From: an uncultured Synergistia bacterium
GTDB lineage: Bacteria; Eremiobacterota; SpSt-956; JAKJGF01
Direction of reading: 5' to 3'
DNA: 8,322 nucleotides
Assembly (NCBI GenBank): GCA_937888925.1
Contig: CALARM010000834.1
Span: 1-8,322, forward strand
The notes beneath the pieces are model-generated. The model did no database searches and was not told where the DNA came from. It worked only from the letters and a program-made list of their open reading frames with translations. This document shows positions 1 to 6,381 of the stretch, piece by piece. Made by a program: the position numbers and the translations under genes. Positions within the stretch are counted from its first letter, which is position 1; every line of letters begins with the position of its first letter.

Positions 1-3000
1 CTGGCTTCTTATGTATTGCCTTGCTTTTTTAAGTGCTTCCATATTACTCTTACCTTCTTTTAGATATTCAAAATATTTTTCTGTCATTATATTGGTTGAT
101 ACTGACTCAACACTCCAGAGACTCATTAATACACTCCTGACGCCTGAATACTGAAAAGCTCTTCCCATTCCCATAACTCCCTCTCCTTTCAATGTTTTTC
201 CGAGACCTGTCTTACAGGCAGATAGTACAGCCACATCTGCTTCCATGTTTTTATTCATTACCTCTCCCATTGTGAAAAAGCCGTCTTCTTCTTTATTATT
301 CACAAGGGTTAATACCAGGGCAGGTTCTTTTATATAGGGCACATCATTATCGAGTATGCCGTGAGTTGCAAATAAAAGATAGGTGTAATCTTTCAAATCT
401 TTATTTTTTATATTTTGTTCATTTGCAGAAAGGCCTGTGTATAAGTCAATTTTTCCCTGGAATAAGACAGATAGTTTTTGAATAATCTCTCCTGTAAGAG
501 AGAGTCTTGAGAATTGTATAAAACCTTCATTTAAGACAGCATTCTGAAAAGAGAGAATAAAATCTGATTGAGGAGAGGTTTTTTCATCAGATCTCAGATC
601 TTTATCGCTGAAAACCGGGTCGCCTGCCGCAAATAAACCTTTCTTACCTCCTCCTTTGTTGAGGGTTCTGATCATAGATAGTGCGCTGGCAGACTGGTAA
701 TAGGAAATATTATAAGTATCTCCCATATAGGTTAATCCTTGAGGGCAGGGGCCGTATTTCCCCTCTTTTATCTGATAATTGTCCGATATGTCTGTTATGA
801 GAGCTTCAAAAGGGAGGATACCAAGTATTTCATCGGGGACTATGATAATTTTTTCATTTTTAATTTCTGACAGAAGATCTTTCATGAGAAGTTCATATAA
901 TTTCTTTCCTGTTTGAGGATTGAATTTTGCAAGATCTGAATAAGAGTTTATTGTTTCAAAAGTACTTCTGTATGATTTAACAAGAGTTGTCAGTTCTTCT
1001 CCTGTTAAAGGGATAATAAGAGTTTTTATGATTTTACCTTTTTTTATAAGATAGGCAAAGGTTACTGTATCAGTAACTTCATATTCTATAAGGACTTCTC
1101 CTTCTTTCAAGTTTATCTCTTCTATCTTTAAGGGTCTGGTATACATAATAGAGGCATATTCAGGATAGTTCTGTCTGAGTTTACTTATGAATTTTTCCTG
1201 TTCTGTTTTAAGAGGTTTAAGTTCTTCCTCAAGTTCCTTAAATCTCTCCTGATTATTCTTTTCATAGGCAATATCCATTTGTTGATATATAGAGGCAATT
1301 TTATTAGTTAAGTCTCTTTCTTTTTCTGCCAGTTCTTCCGGGAGTTTACAGTCTGTTCCTTCGTATTTTCTTGCTATTTCTTCAGAGAGGACTCTTGCCT
1401 TTGTGCTTTCTGCATAGAGGAAACTTTCACTGTCCCTGTTCAGATAGTGAAGAACTCTCACCAGTCCCTCATATGCTTCAAGTCTGCTGAAAACTCCGAC
1501 TTTACCATCAAAGAAATTCTTTCTCTGTGATGGTGTAAGGGAGTCTCTCTGATGTTCTACGAGTTCCACTGCTTTTTTGTAGTATTTTTCTGCTTCTTTA
1601 TAGTTTTTCAGTCCCTCTTCTGATAGACCAAGACCAAGATAGGATAAAAACAAAGTCCCAAAATTTCTTGTTCTTTCACCTGATTGTAATGTATCAAAAA
1701 AATTTTCTTTTGCTTTTTTATAATCTTTCTTTATAAGATAATATTCACCTGATCTTGAAGAATTTTTATAGTCTTTTAAAATCTCTTTTAATTTAATTAT
1801 ATTACCCTGTGCGAGATAAACATCTACCATATTACCTTGAACTATAACTTTAAAAAGCCAGGTATTTCTTTTTTCCAAAGCCTTTGTGTAATAATCCAAT
1901 GATTTCTCATATTCACCTGAACATGAATAAGCTAAACCGATGTTATTTAAAGCATTCCCTTCTCCCTGAATATCATCGAATTGTTTGGCTATCTCCAGAG
2001 CCTTTGTTAAATATTCAAGAGCTTTCGGATAATCCCCTAAATTTGAATAAACCATACCGATGTTATTTAAAGCATTCCCTTCTCCCTTAACATTACCAAT
2101 TTTTCTATATAACTCTAGAGTTTTCGTGTAGTAATCTAATGATTTCTCATATTTACCTAAATATGAATAACAATTACCAATGTGTATTAAGTTATCTCCT
2201 TCTCCTTGAATATCACCGATTTTTCTGGCTATCTTAAGAGCATTCGTGTAATAGCCCAATGACTTTGAGTAATTTCCTACATCTGAATAAACATTACCAA
2301 TGTCTTGTAAATCTTTTTCTTCTCCTTTACTATCGTCGATTTGTCTATCTATCTCCAGAGCTTTTTTATGGTAATCCAGTGCCTTTTGGTATTCACCTAA
2401 AGAATTATAAACAATGCCAATGTTACCTAAAATAGCCCCCTCTCCCTGAAGATTACCAATTTTTCTATGTATATCCAAAGCCTTTGCATAGTAATCTAAA
2501 GATTTTTTATATTCATCTAAATGTAAATAAATTAATCCAATGTCATTTAAAGTAACCCCTTCTCCTTTTGCATCACCGATTTTTCTTTTTATCTCCAGAG
2601 CCTTTGTATAATAATCTAAAGATTTCTTATATTCGTTTAAAGAATAATAAGTTTTACCAATTTTACCTAAATCATCCCCTTCCCCATTAACATCACCGAT
2701 TTTTCTGTTTATCTCCAGAGCTTTTGTATAATAGTCTAGAGCTTTCTCATATTTACCCAAGCCTGAATAAACAACACCGATGTTATTTAAAGTATCACAT
2801 TCTCCTTTAATATCACCGATTTTTCTTTTTATCTCCAGAGCCTTTGTGTAAAACTCTAAAGCTTTCTCATACTTACTTAAAGAATGATAAACATTGCCAA
2901 TGTTATTTAGAGCAATAAAAATTCCTTCATTATAACGATTTTCTTGAAATATCTTTAAAGCCTTTTCCCATTTATCCAATGCACTTTGAAAATCTGATTT

Positions 3001-3717
3001 ATTATAAAGCTCTACCCCTTCATCAATTAAACGGCACCCTTCATTAATAGATGAAGAATTAACTATTTCATTCAATTTTTCCGAACATTCTTTCTTTAAT
3101 TTTTGAACCTCAGTATTTGTTGGATCTAGTTCTAATGCTTTATCATAACATTTGATAGCCTCTTCATATTTTCCTATCTCATTCAGTGCACTTCCTTTAA
3201 TAGCCCAGACAGGTGCTGCTAGTATTTCACTACCTAACTCAACCAGAGCTTTATCATAACATTTAATTGCTTCTTCATATTTACAAAGATTTCCCAGAGC
3301 AATTCCCTTTAAACACAATATAAAACGGGGATTTTTATAACCAAGTTCCAGCGATTTATCATAACATTTAATTGCTTCTTCATATTTCCCCAGTTTATCC
3401 AGCGCATTTCCCTTAATAGCCCAGACATGGTTGTCCTTAGTACCAAGTTCCAGCGATTTATCATAACATTTAATTGCTTCTTCATATTTCCCCAATTTAT
3501 CCAGTGCAATTCCTTTAAGAGACCATACATTGCTGTCTTTTGGGACAAGTTCCAGCGATTTATCATAACACTTAATCGCCTCATCATACTTTTTCTGATC
3601 GTATAAAGCCTTTCCTTTCTTAACCCATTCCTCTGCAGTTTCAGCCCCGGCAGGTATAATACTTATCAGTAAAATCAATAGAATTGTAATAGCTATTATG
3701 GCTTTTTTAGAATACAT
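1..3717 (-). CDS. Secreted TPR-CHAT protein (caspase-like peptidase domain), C-terminus cut by left edge
   Basis: The frame is open from the ATG at 3717 to base 1 (1239 codons, no stop). Residues 1-25 form a signal peptide: Lys-Lys, a long Ile/Leu core, then Pro-Ala-Gly-Ala before Glu26. Residues about 35-220 hold five 34-37-residue TPRs, each with an EAIKCYDK core. Residues about 260-619 hold nine 40-residue TPRs. A helical region follows, with an AEST-KARVL segment (about residue 770) like the one that precedes many CHAT domains. The CHAT domain spans about residue 850 to the edge. It shows PDEILGILPFEAL, the ATHG motif with candidate catalytic His1119, LSACKTG with candidate catalytic Cys1168, then GVMGMGRAFQYSGVRSVLMS and LWSV. 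CHAT domains are caspase-fold cysteine peptidases, often with TPRs for partner binding. Family ends usually include a further short HPYYWA-like stretch, so perhaps 20-40 residues lie outside. The substrate is unknown. The start at 3717 is preferred because GGAG lies 6 nt upstream; an in-frame ATG at 3729 would add only four residues and has a poorer ribosome site. Confidence 0.95.
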   Translation of the reverse strand, partial: MYSKKAIIAITILLILLISIIPAGAETAEEWVKKGKALYDQKKYDEAIKCYDKSLELVPKDSNVWSLKGIALDKLGKYEEAIKCYDKSLELGTKDNHVWAIKGNALDKLGKYEEAIKCYDKSLELGYKNPRFILCLKGIALGNLCKYEEAIKCYDKALVELGSEILAAPVWAIKGSALNEIGKYEEAIKCYDKALELDPTNTEVQKLKKECSEKLNEIVNSSSINEGCRLIDEGVELYNKSDFQSALDKWEKALKIFQENRYNEGIFIALNNIGNVYHSLSKYEKALEFYTKALEIKRKIGDIKGECDTLNNIGVVYSGLGKYEKALDYYTKALEINRKIGDVNGEGDDLGKIGKTYYSLNEYKKSLDYYTKALEIKRKIGDAKGEGVTLNDIGLIYLHLDEYKKSLDYYAKALDIHRKIGNLQGEGAILGNIGIVYNSLGEYQKALDYHKKALEIDRQIDDSKGEEKDLQDIGNVYSDVGNYSKSLGYYTNALKIARKIGDIQGEGDNLIHIGNCYSYLGKYEKSLDYYTKTLELYRKIGNVKGEGNALNNIGMVYSNLGDYPKALEYLTKALEIAKQFDDIQGEGNALNNIGLAYSCSGEYEKSLDYYTKALEKRNTWLFKVIVQGNMVDVYLAQGNIIKLKEILKDYKNSSRSGEYYLIKKDYKKAKENFFDTLQSGERTRNFGTLFLSYLGLGLSEEGLKNYKEAEKYYKKAVELVEHQRDSLTPSQRKNFFDGKVGVFSRLEAYEGLVRVLHYLNRDSESFLYAESTKARVLSEEIARKYEGTDCKLPEELAEKERDLTNKIASIYQQMDIAYEKNNQERFKELEEELKPLKTEQEKFISKLRQNYPEYASIMYTRPLKIEEINLKEGEVLIEYEVTDTVTFAYLIKKGKIIKTLIIPLTGEELTTLVKSYRSTFETINSYSDLAKFNPQTGKKLYELLMKDLLSEIKNEKIIIVPDEILGILPFEALITDISDNYQIKEGKYGPCPQGLTYMGDTYNISYYQSASALSMIRTLNKGGGKKGLFAAGDPVFSDKDLRSDEKTSPQSDFILSFQNAVLNEGFIQFSRLSLTGEIIQKLSVLFQGKIDLYTGLSANEQNIKNKDLKDYTYLLFATHGILDNDVPYIKEPALVLTLVNNKEEDGFFTMGEVMNKNMEADVAVLSACKTGLGKTLKGEGVMGMGRAFQYSGVRSVLMSLWSVESVSTNIMTEKYFEYLKEGKSNMEALKKARQYIRSQ
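1861..2940 (-). repeat. Nine tandem 120-bp repeats encoding 40-residue TPRs
   Basis: The coding sequence repeats every 120 nt, exactly in phase, nine times with no indel. Each unit encodes a pattern like LGKYEKALDYYTKALEIKRK followed by IGD-KGEG-TLNNIG-VYS. Forty-residue TPRs are longer than the canonical 34 and are common in CHAT and kinesin-light-chain-like arrays. Units around 2581-2640, 2701-2760 and 2821-2880 are close to identical in DNA as well as protein, which suggests recent duplication or gene conversion. Units towards 1861-2340 are more diverged. Confidence 0.92.
3139..3612 (-). repeat. Five short TPR-coding repeats of 102-111 bp
   Basis: The 11-mer ttatcataaca recurs at 3140, 3251, 3356, 3458 and 3560. 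The spacings of 111, 105, 102 and 102 nt correspond to 37, 35, 34 and 34 codons. Each copy encodes the Asp/Glu-Glu-Ala-Ile-Lys-Cys-Tyr-Asp-Lys helix of a TPR. The copies at about 3341 and 3443 share about 50 identical bases, so these units duplicated recently. Each repeat carries one Cys at the same position. Confidence 0.9.
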
Positions 3718-3723
3718 AGTTTT

Positions 3724-3727
3724 CTCC
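3724..3727 (-). promoter_or_regulatory. Ribosome binding site deciding the TPR-CHAT start
   Basis: On the minus strand GGAG lies 6 nt before the ATG at 3717. This favours that ATG over the in-frame ATG at 3729, whose own upstream sequence is only AAAG-like. Confidence 0.6.
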
Positions 3728-3767
3728 ATTTCTTTAAAGGAGTGCCAACGTAGTAATAGTAATAGTC

Positions 3768-3795
3768 TTTATAATATTTTATTCTCTATAGTTAA
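3768..3795 (-). promoter_or_regulatory. Candidate promoter for the TPR-CHAT gene
   Basis: On the minus strand TTAACT (3795-3790) and TATAAA (3773-3768) are separated by 16 nt, resembling a sigma-70 -35/-10 pair. The start of transcription would fall near 3761, leaving a leader of about 45 nt. The high AT content makes chance matches likely. Confidence 0.3.
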
Positions 3796-3937
3796 TAAAA
3801 AATCCTTTAATCACAACTTCTACAAAAATTTGCACTCTCAATTATTAATTTTAAGGATAATTCCACTATGGATAGGGATTTATCTCGATAAATATCAAGT
3901 AAATAAAGGATTTGTTTCGCTTTATAAAGAATATTTA

Positions 3938-3943
3938 TATACT
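3938..3943 (+). promoter_or_regulatory. Candidate -10 element for the HEPN-like gene
   Basis: TATACT matches the -10 consensus at five of six bases and lies about 70 nt before the ATG at 4012. The best -35-like sequence, TTGTTT at 3912, has a 20-nt spacer, which is long. The call is weak. Confidence 0.22.
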
Positions 3944-3948
3944 ATATA

Positions 3949-3980
3949 GATAAAAAGAATTTAACTGTTTGATAAAAAGA
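3949..3980 (+). repeat. Direct repeat of a 10-mer two helical turns apart
   Basis: GATAAAAAGA occurs at 3949-3958 and again at 3971-3980, start to start 22 bp, just downstream of the candidate -10 and upstream of the ribosome site. The spacing would put both copies on the same face of DNA, as for a regulator binding site. In such AT-rich DNA it could be chance. Confidence 0.3.
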
Positions 3981-3997
3981 TAATGAGTAAAGAAAGC

Positions 3998-4004
3998 GGA
4001 GGAG
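3998..4004 (+). promoter_or_regulatory. Ribosome binding site of the HEPN-like gene
   Basis: GGAGGAG ends 7 nt before the ATG at 4012. It is a near-ideal Shine-Dalgarno sequence and fixes this start. Confidence 0.8.
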
Positions 4005-4011
4005 TATATTT

Positions 4012-5736
4012 ATGCAGCAACAAAAACAAAATTATTTTAAAGAAGAATTCAAAAAAATAATTGAATTTAAACAGAGAGGAGAATGTTCCACCTCAGTTCG
4101 TGAAGCAGGTAGAATTTTCGAAGAATTGTTGCGACAGATTATACAGGAATATCTCTCTCAGGTAAATTTTTCAACAAGAAAGGCAATATTTGATGCAGAA
4201 ATGGAAATAGGAAAAGGAACGAAGGGCATAGCTGATTTTCAATTCGGGCAGCTTGTAGGTATATGGAGAGGATGTCGTTTGATCGATGTTGTAGAAGACC
4301 TTGAAGGCCGTTCTGCCAGAACCCTTAAAGGAATTGACCTGAATATTATATGTGAGCTCAGAAATGATTGTATCCATAATGCCCATATTCCCGATGAACA
4401 TGATATAGAGTATGTTATGTCGTCTCTCAGGACTTATCTTACTTATTTTGGTATTTCACTATCGGAATCCACAGGCCAGATTCCAAGAAGTATAGCAGAA
4501 GTTTCTGATTTACTCAGAGAACGTTTCTCCTCTGTAGAAGTTATTGAAGGAACATCCGCTTTTTATCGCCGTCTTACTGAAATAATATCCCGTCCTGAAG
4601 TGGATACCTATGACCTCACATTTCTGGTGGAAAAACCACCTTCTCTTCCTAAAGTCAGGCCTCAGAATGATCCTGCAAAGGAATATTTTGATCTGATACG
4701 TAAAAGAGTTGTAAATAATGAAGCAAGACTGAGGCGTATCATAACTTTTAATAATCCTGCCAAATCGGCATGGATTTTATTTCATCTTGTAGGAGCACAT
4801 CATGAAGTTTTTGAGGAAAATATGATTCTTGCTTATTTTGATGCAATGAGATCCAATCAGGTATGTGATATAATGCTTCCAAATATAGCGATGTACTATC
4901 CAGGTGATAATCCGAATGATGGTATAGCATGGCTTTATTCACATCAACAGTACATTCATCAGAATTTTATCGGTCTCAGCGGAAGTAATCTTTTTAATAC
5001 AATGCGTCGTATTTATATAAACTGGTTTAAAAGTTGTGACCTCCTTACAGAAGAAAAAGCATTTCAACAATTTACAAAAATATTCGGTCAGGTAAAAAAT
5101 GTACAGGAAATAAGATCTATAGCAGAAAAATATTATGAAGCAATTCTATTGAATGATGATGAACTTAATAAATCCGTTAATTACTGGTCTCATTTATTTA
5201 AGAAATATGACGTAGATGGTACATATACAGAAGAACACAGGAGAACTACCCGGAAATTATCGCTTAATACGTTTAATAGTGAAGATGAGCAACTTTATTA
5301 TGAGAAACTGAGAGAGGTATGGGAAGATGAGATACTGGAAGATCATGAAAAAGAAGAATTAGATACACTTGTAGAAGTATTATCAATTCCCCATGAAAGA
5401 ACTGTAGAACTGGAAGAGATGGTAAAGAAAGAACTCGGTATTATTCAGGTCAATGAAAAAAGTTTTAATAGTTATATAAAGCTTCTTGAAACTTTTTCCA
5501 GAAAAGGGATCATAGATGAAAATCAGAGAGCCCTGTTACATAAAAAAGCAGAGACTTTCGGTATCCCCTCACATGTTTCCGTAGAAATGGAAGCCAGTCT
5601 CTATTATAAAAAAGGATTAGAACTTAAAGAAAATGGCAATAAAAAAGAAAGTCTCATTTTTTTTAAGACTGCTTCATCATTAATACCTTCCTGTGAAAAT
5701 TACAGGAAAGAATATGAGCTTATGATAGGAGAATAA
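4012..5736 (+). CDS. Multidomain protein: HEPN-like N-terminus, possible PLD-fold middle, tandem helical repeats, TPR-like end
   Basis: This 574-residue protein has no signal peptide or membrane segment and is probably cytoplasmic. Residues about 25-147 are helical (REAGRIFEELLRQII onward) and end in ELRNDCIHNAH. R117-x4-H122 fits the R-x4-6-H motif of HEPN domains, a family rich in RNases of bacterial conflict systems. Residues about 160-345 alternate predicted strands and helices (FYRRLTEII; ARLRRIITF; GIAWLYSHQQYIHQNFIGLS; FNTMRRIYINWF). This pattern resembles phospholipase-D-like domains used for regulation, but no HKD catalytic motif is visible; the assignment is tentative. Residues about 429-476 and 487-532 are two related helical repeats (acidic turn, then L-x-I/GIP before an Glu-rich helix), with a possible degenerate third copy near 391-417. 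Residues 531-570 resemble one TPR hairpin. It is divergent from the TPR-CHAT gene and is followed, 181 bp on, by a small gene on the same strand. Target and activity are unknown; the HEPN could be a non-catalytic binding domain. Confidence 0.9.
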   Translation: MQQQKQNYFKEEFKKIIEFKQRGECSTSVREAGRIFEELLRQIIQEYLSQVNFSTRKAIFDAEMEIGKGTKGIADFQFGQLVGIWRGCRLIDVVEDLEGRSARTLKGIDLNIICELRNDCIHNAHIPDEHDIEYVMSSLRTYLTYFGISLSESTGQIPRSIAEVSDLLRERFSSVEVIEGTSAFYRRLTEIISRPEVDTYDLTFLVEKPPSLPKVRPQNDPAKEYFDLIRKRVVNNEARLRRIITFNNPAKSAWILFHLVGAHHEVFEENMILAYFDAMRSNQVCDIMLPNIAMYYPGDNPNDGIAWLYSHQQYIHQNFIGLSGSNLFNTMRRIYINWFKSCDLLTEEKAFQQFTKIFGQVKNVQEIRSIAEKYYEAILLNDDELNKSVNYWSHLFKKYDVDGTYTEEHRRTTRKLSLNTFNSEDEQLYYEKLREVWEDEILEDHEKEELDTLVEVLSIPHERTVELEEMVKKELGIIQVNEKSFNSYIKLLETFSRKGIIDENQRALLHKKAETFGIPSHVSVEMEASLYYKKGLELKENGNKKESLIFFKTASSLIPSCENYRKEYELMIGE

Positions 5737-5752
5737 CATTAGAAGTAATGTT
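5735..5752 (+). terminator. Small hairpin overlapping the stop codon
   Basis: AACATTA (5735-5741) and TAATGTT (5746-5752) form a perfect 7-bp stem with a GAAG loop, starting inside the TAA stop. No clear U-tract follows, so it is at best a weak terminator or a 3'-end stabilising hairpin. Confidence 0.3.
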
Positions 5753-5764
5753 GTATGTTTATAT

Positions 5765-5840
5765 GAGAATCGTAACGCGTGACGGGAGAAACAGATTCTC
5801 GTTCTTCGTTGTGAACGAACCGGTCGTGACCGTTATTGGG
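5765..5840. other. CpG-rich, palindrome-rich intergenic island
   Basis: About 53% of bases 5771-5840 are G or C and ten CpG dinucleotides fall in about 62 bp, in contrast to the AT-rich, CpG-poor flanks. It holds several inverted repeats: GAGAATC (5765-5771) with GATTCTC (5794-5800), TTCGTT (5805-5810) with AACGAA (5814-5819), and CGGTC (5821-5825) with GACCG (5828-5832). CGTGAC occurs twice, at 5778 and 5825. No reading frame of note spans it. It could be a structured RNA, a regulator binding region or the remnant of a short palindromic element; I recognise no known family. Confidence 0.5.
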
Positions 5841-5863
5841 AAAATATATGTGGAAAAATAGAT

Positions 5864-5869
5864 TATAAT
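5864..5869 (+). promoter_or_regulatory. Candidate -10 element before the small gene
   Basis: A perfect TATAAT lies 48 nt before the GTG at 5918, directly after the CpG-rich island. No -35 with a usual spacer is seen (TTGGGA at 5836 is 22 nt away), so a separate promoter for the small gene is possible but unproven. Confidence 0.28.
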
Positions 5870-5903
5870 AGTTTATAAGGAAAATTATTTTGAAATTACC
5901 GGT

Positions 5904-5910
5904 AGAAAGG
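5904..5910 (+). promoter_or_regulatory. Ribosome binding site deciding a GTG start
   Basis: AGAAAGG ends 7 nt before the GTG at 5918 but 13 nt before the in-frame ATG at 5924. The spacing favours GTG. An in-frame TAG at 5903 rules out any start farther upstream than this. Confidence 0.5.
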
Positions 5911-5917
5911 ACTGAAC

Positions 5918-6349
5918 GTGCATATGGCAAATCAAAGGTCAAGAATAACAATAGAAGATACCTTTCGTTATCATGGCGGCCTTGTATTCGGCTTATTTAT
6001 TGAAAGTTATGAAAAATTTCCTTTAGTTGTCGGGTGCAGTATAAAAACATTTAATGAAAAAATTATAGATATACCTGCTAAATATCTGTTATCCCCCGGC
6101 CATGCTGTCTGGTCTGTTACTGCTCCTGATGAATGTGCCAGAGGGACTGGCTTTAACCTTGAATGGAATGGTTATATTATCTTTGCTCTTTATGAAGACA
6201 GGACATTTGCAAAAAGACTGGCAGATACCGGATGGATTCGATGGCACATTATAAGTTTAATTGGCTCAAGTTCAGCAGGTCTGGATATGCAGGATGAATA
6301 TATCGAATCTAAATATGGTAAAAGGATGAATGTATGGAAACCATTATAA
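5918..6349 (+). CDS. Small protein of unknown function
   Basis: It encodes 143 residues from a GTG start (141 if ATG 5924 is used). I do not recognise a family. It has no signal peptide or convincing membrane helix. The sequence looks like a compact mixed alpha/beta domain rich in aromatic residues: Trp65, 83, 106, 109 and 140. Notable segments are RYHGGLVFGLFIESYEKFP, APDECARGTGFNLEWNGY and TGWIRWHIISLIGSSSAG. The Gly/Trp-rich stretches could be a conserved core, but no catalytic motif can be named. It follows the HEPN-like gene on the same strand after a 181-bp gap holding the CpG-rich island and a TATAAT, so it may be co-transcribed or have its own promoter. Its codon use looks like that of its neighbours. 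It ends 32 bp from the convergent stop at 6382. Confidence 0.8.
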   Translation: MHMANQRSRITIEDTFRYHGGLVFGLFIESYEKFPLVVGCSIKTFNEKIIDIPAKYLLSPGHAVWSVTAPDECARGTGFNLEWNGYIIFALYEDRTFAKRLADTGWIRWHIISLIGSSSAGLDMQDEYIESKYGKRMNVWKPL

Positions 6350-6359
6350 ATATATAAGT

Positions 6360-6381
6360 TTTTTTAGTAATATCTAAAAAA
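6360..6381. terminator. AT-rich hairpin between convergent genes
   Basis: TTTTTTAG (6360-6367) and CTAAAAAA (6374-6381) form a perfect 8-bp stem with a TAATAT loop, filling most of the 32-bp gap between two converging stop codons. The position suits a shared terminator, but the stem is nearly all A-U and no separate U-tract follows, so its efficiency is doubtful. Confidence 0.35.

Larger units (their letters stand above)
3718..4011. other. Divergent intergenic region
   Basis: These 294 bases separate the minus-strand TPR-CHAT gene from the plus-strand HEPN-like gene and must carry both promoters. The sequence is very AT-rich, so -10-like hexamers are frequent and weak evidence. A plus-strand TATAAT occurs at 3770-3775 without a good -35. 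A six-base inverted pair GAGTGC/GCACTC (about 3740 and 3832) is too far apart to weigh much. I see no tRNA, riboswitch or credible small gene here. Confidence 0.7.

Noticed and set aside
1884..2090. 68-codon plus-strand frame with internal similarity
   Set aside because: It lies antisense to the 120-bp repeats, and its repetition only mirrors theirs.
3309..3587. 92-codon minus-strand frame with repeated MINRWNL
   Set aside because: It is an out-of-frame reading of the 102-bp TPR repeats; the true frame is the TPR-CHAT gene.
1861..3612. CRISPR-like array, suggested by regular repeats
   Set aside because: The repeats are 102-120 bp, lie wholly within one open frame and encode TPR helices; there are no unique spacers between short identical repeats.
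3698..3949. 83-codon plus-strand reading frame across the divergent intergenic region
   Set aside because: It overlaps the signal-peptide codons of the TPR-CHAT gene, has no ribosome site, and its composition is that of AT-rich non-coding DNA.
4171..4942. Two short minus-strand frames within the 574-residue gene
   Set aside because: They are antisense to a well-supported coding region with a strong ribosome site.
5739..5951. 70-codon minus-strand frame across the gap between the plus-strand genes
   Set aside because: It runs into the start of the small plus-strand gene, lacks a ribosome site and does not look like a protein.
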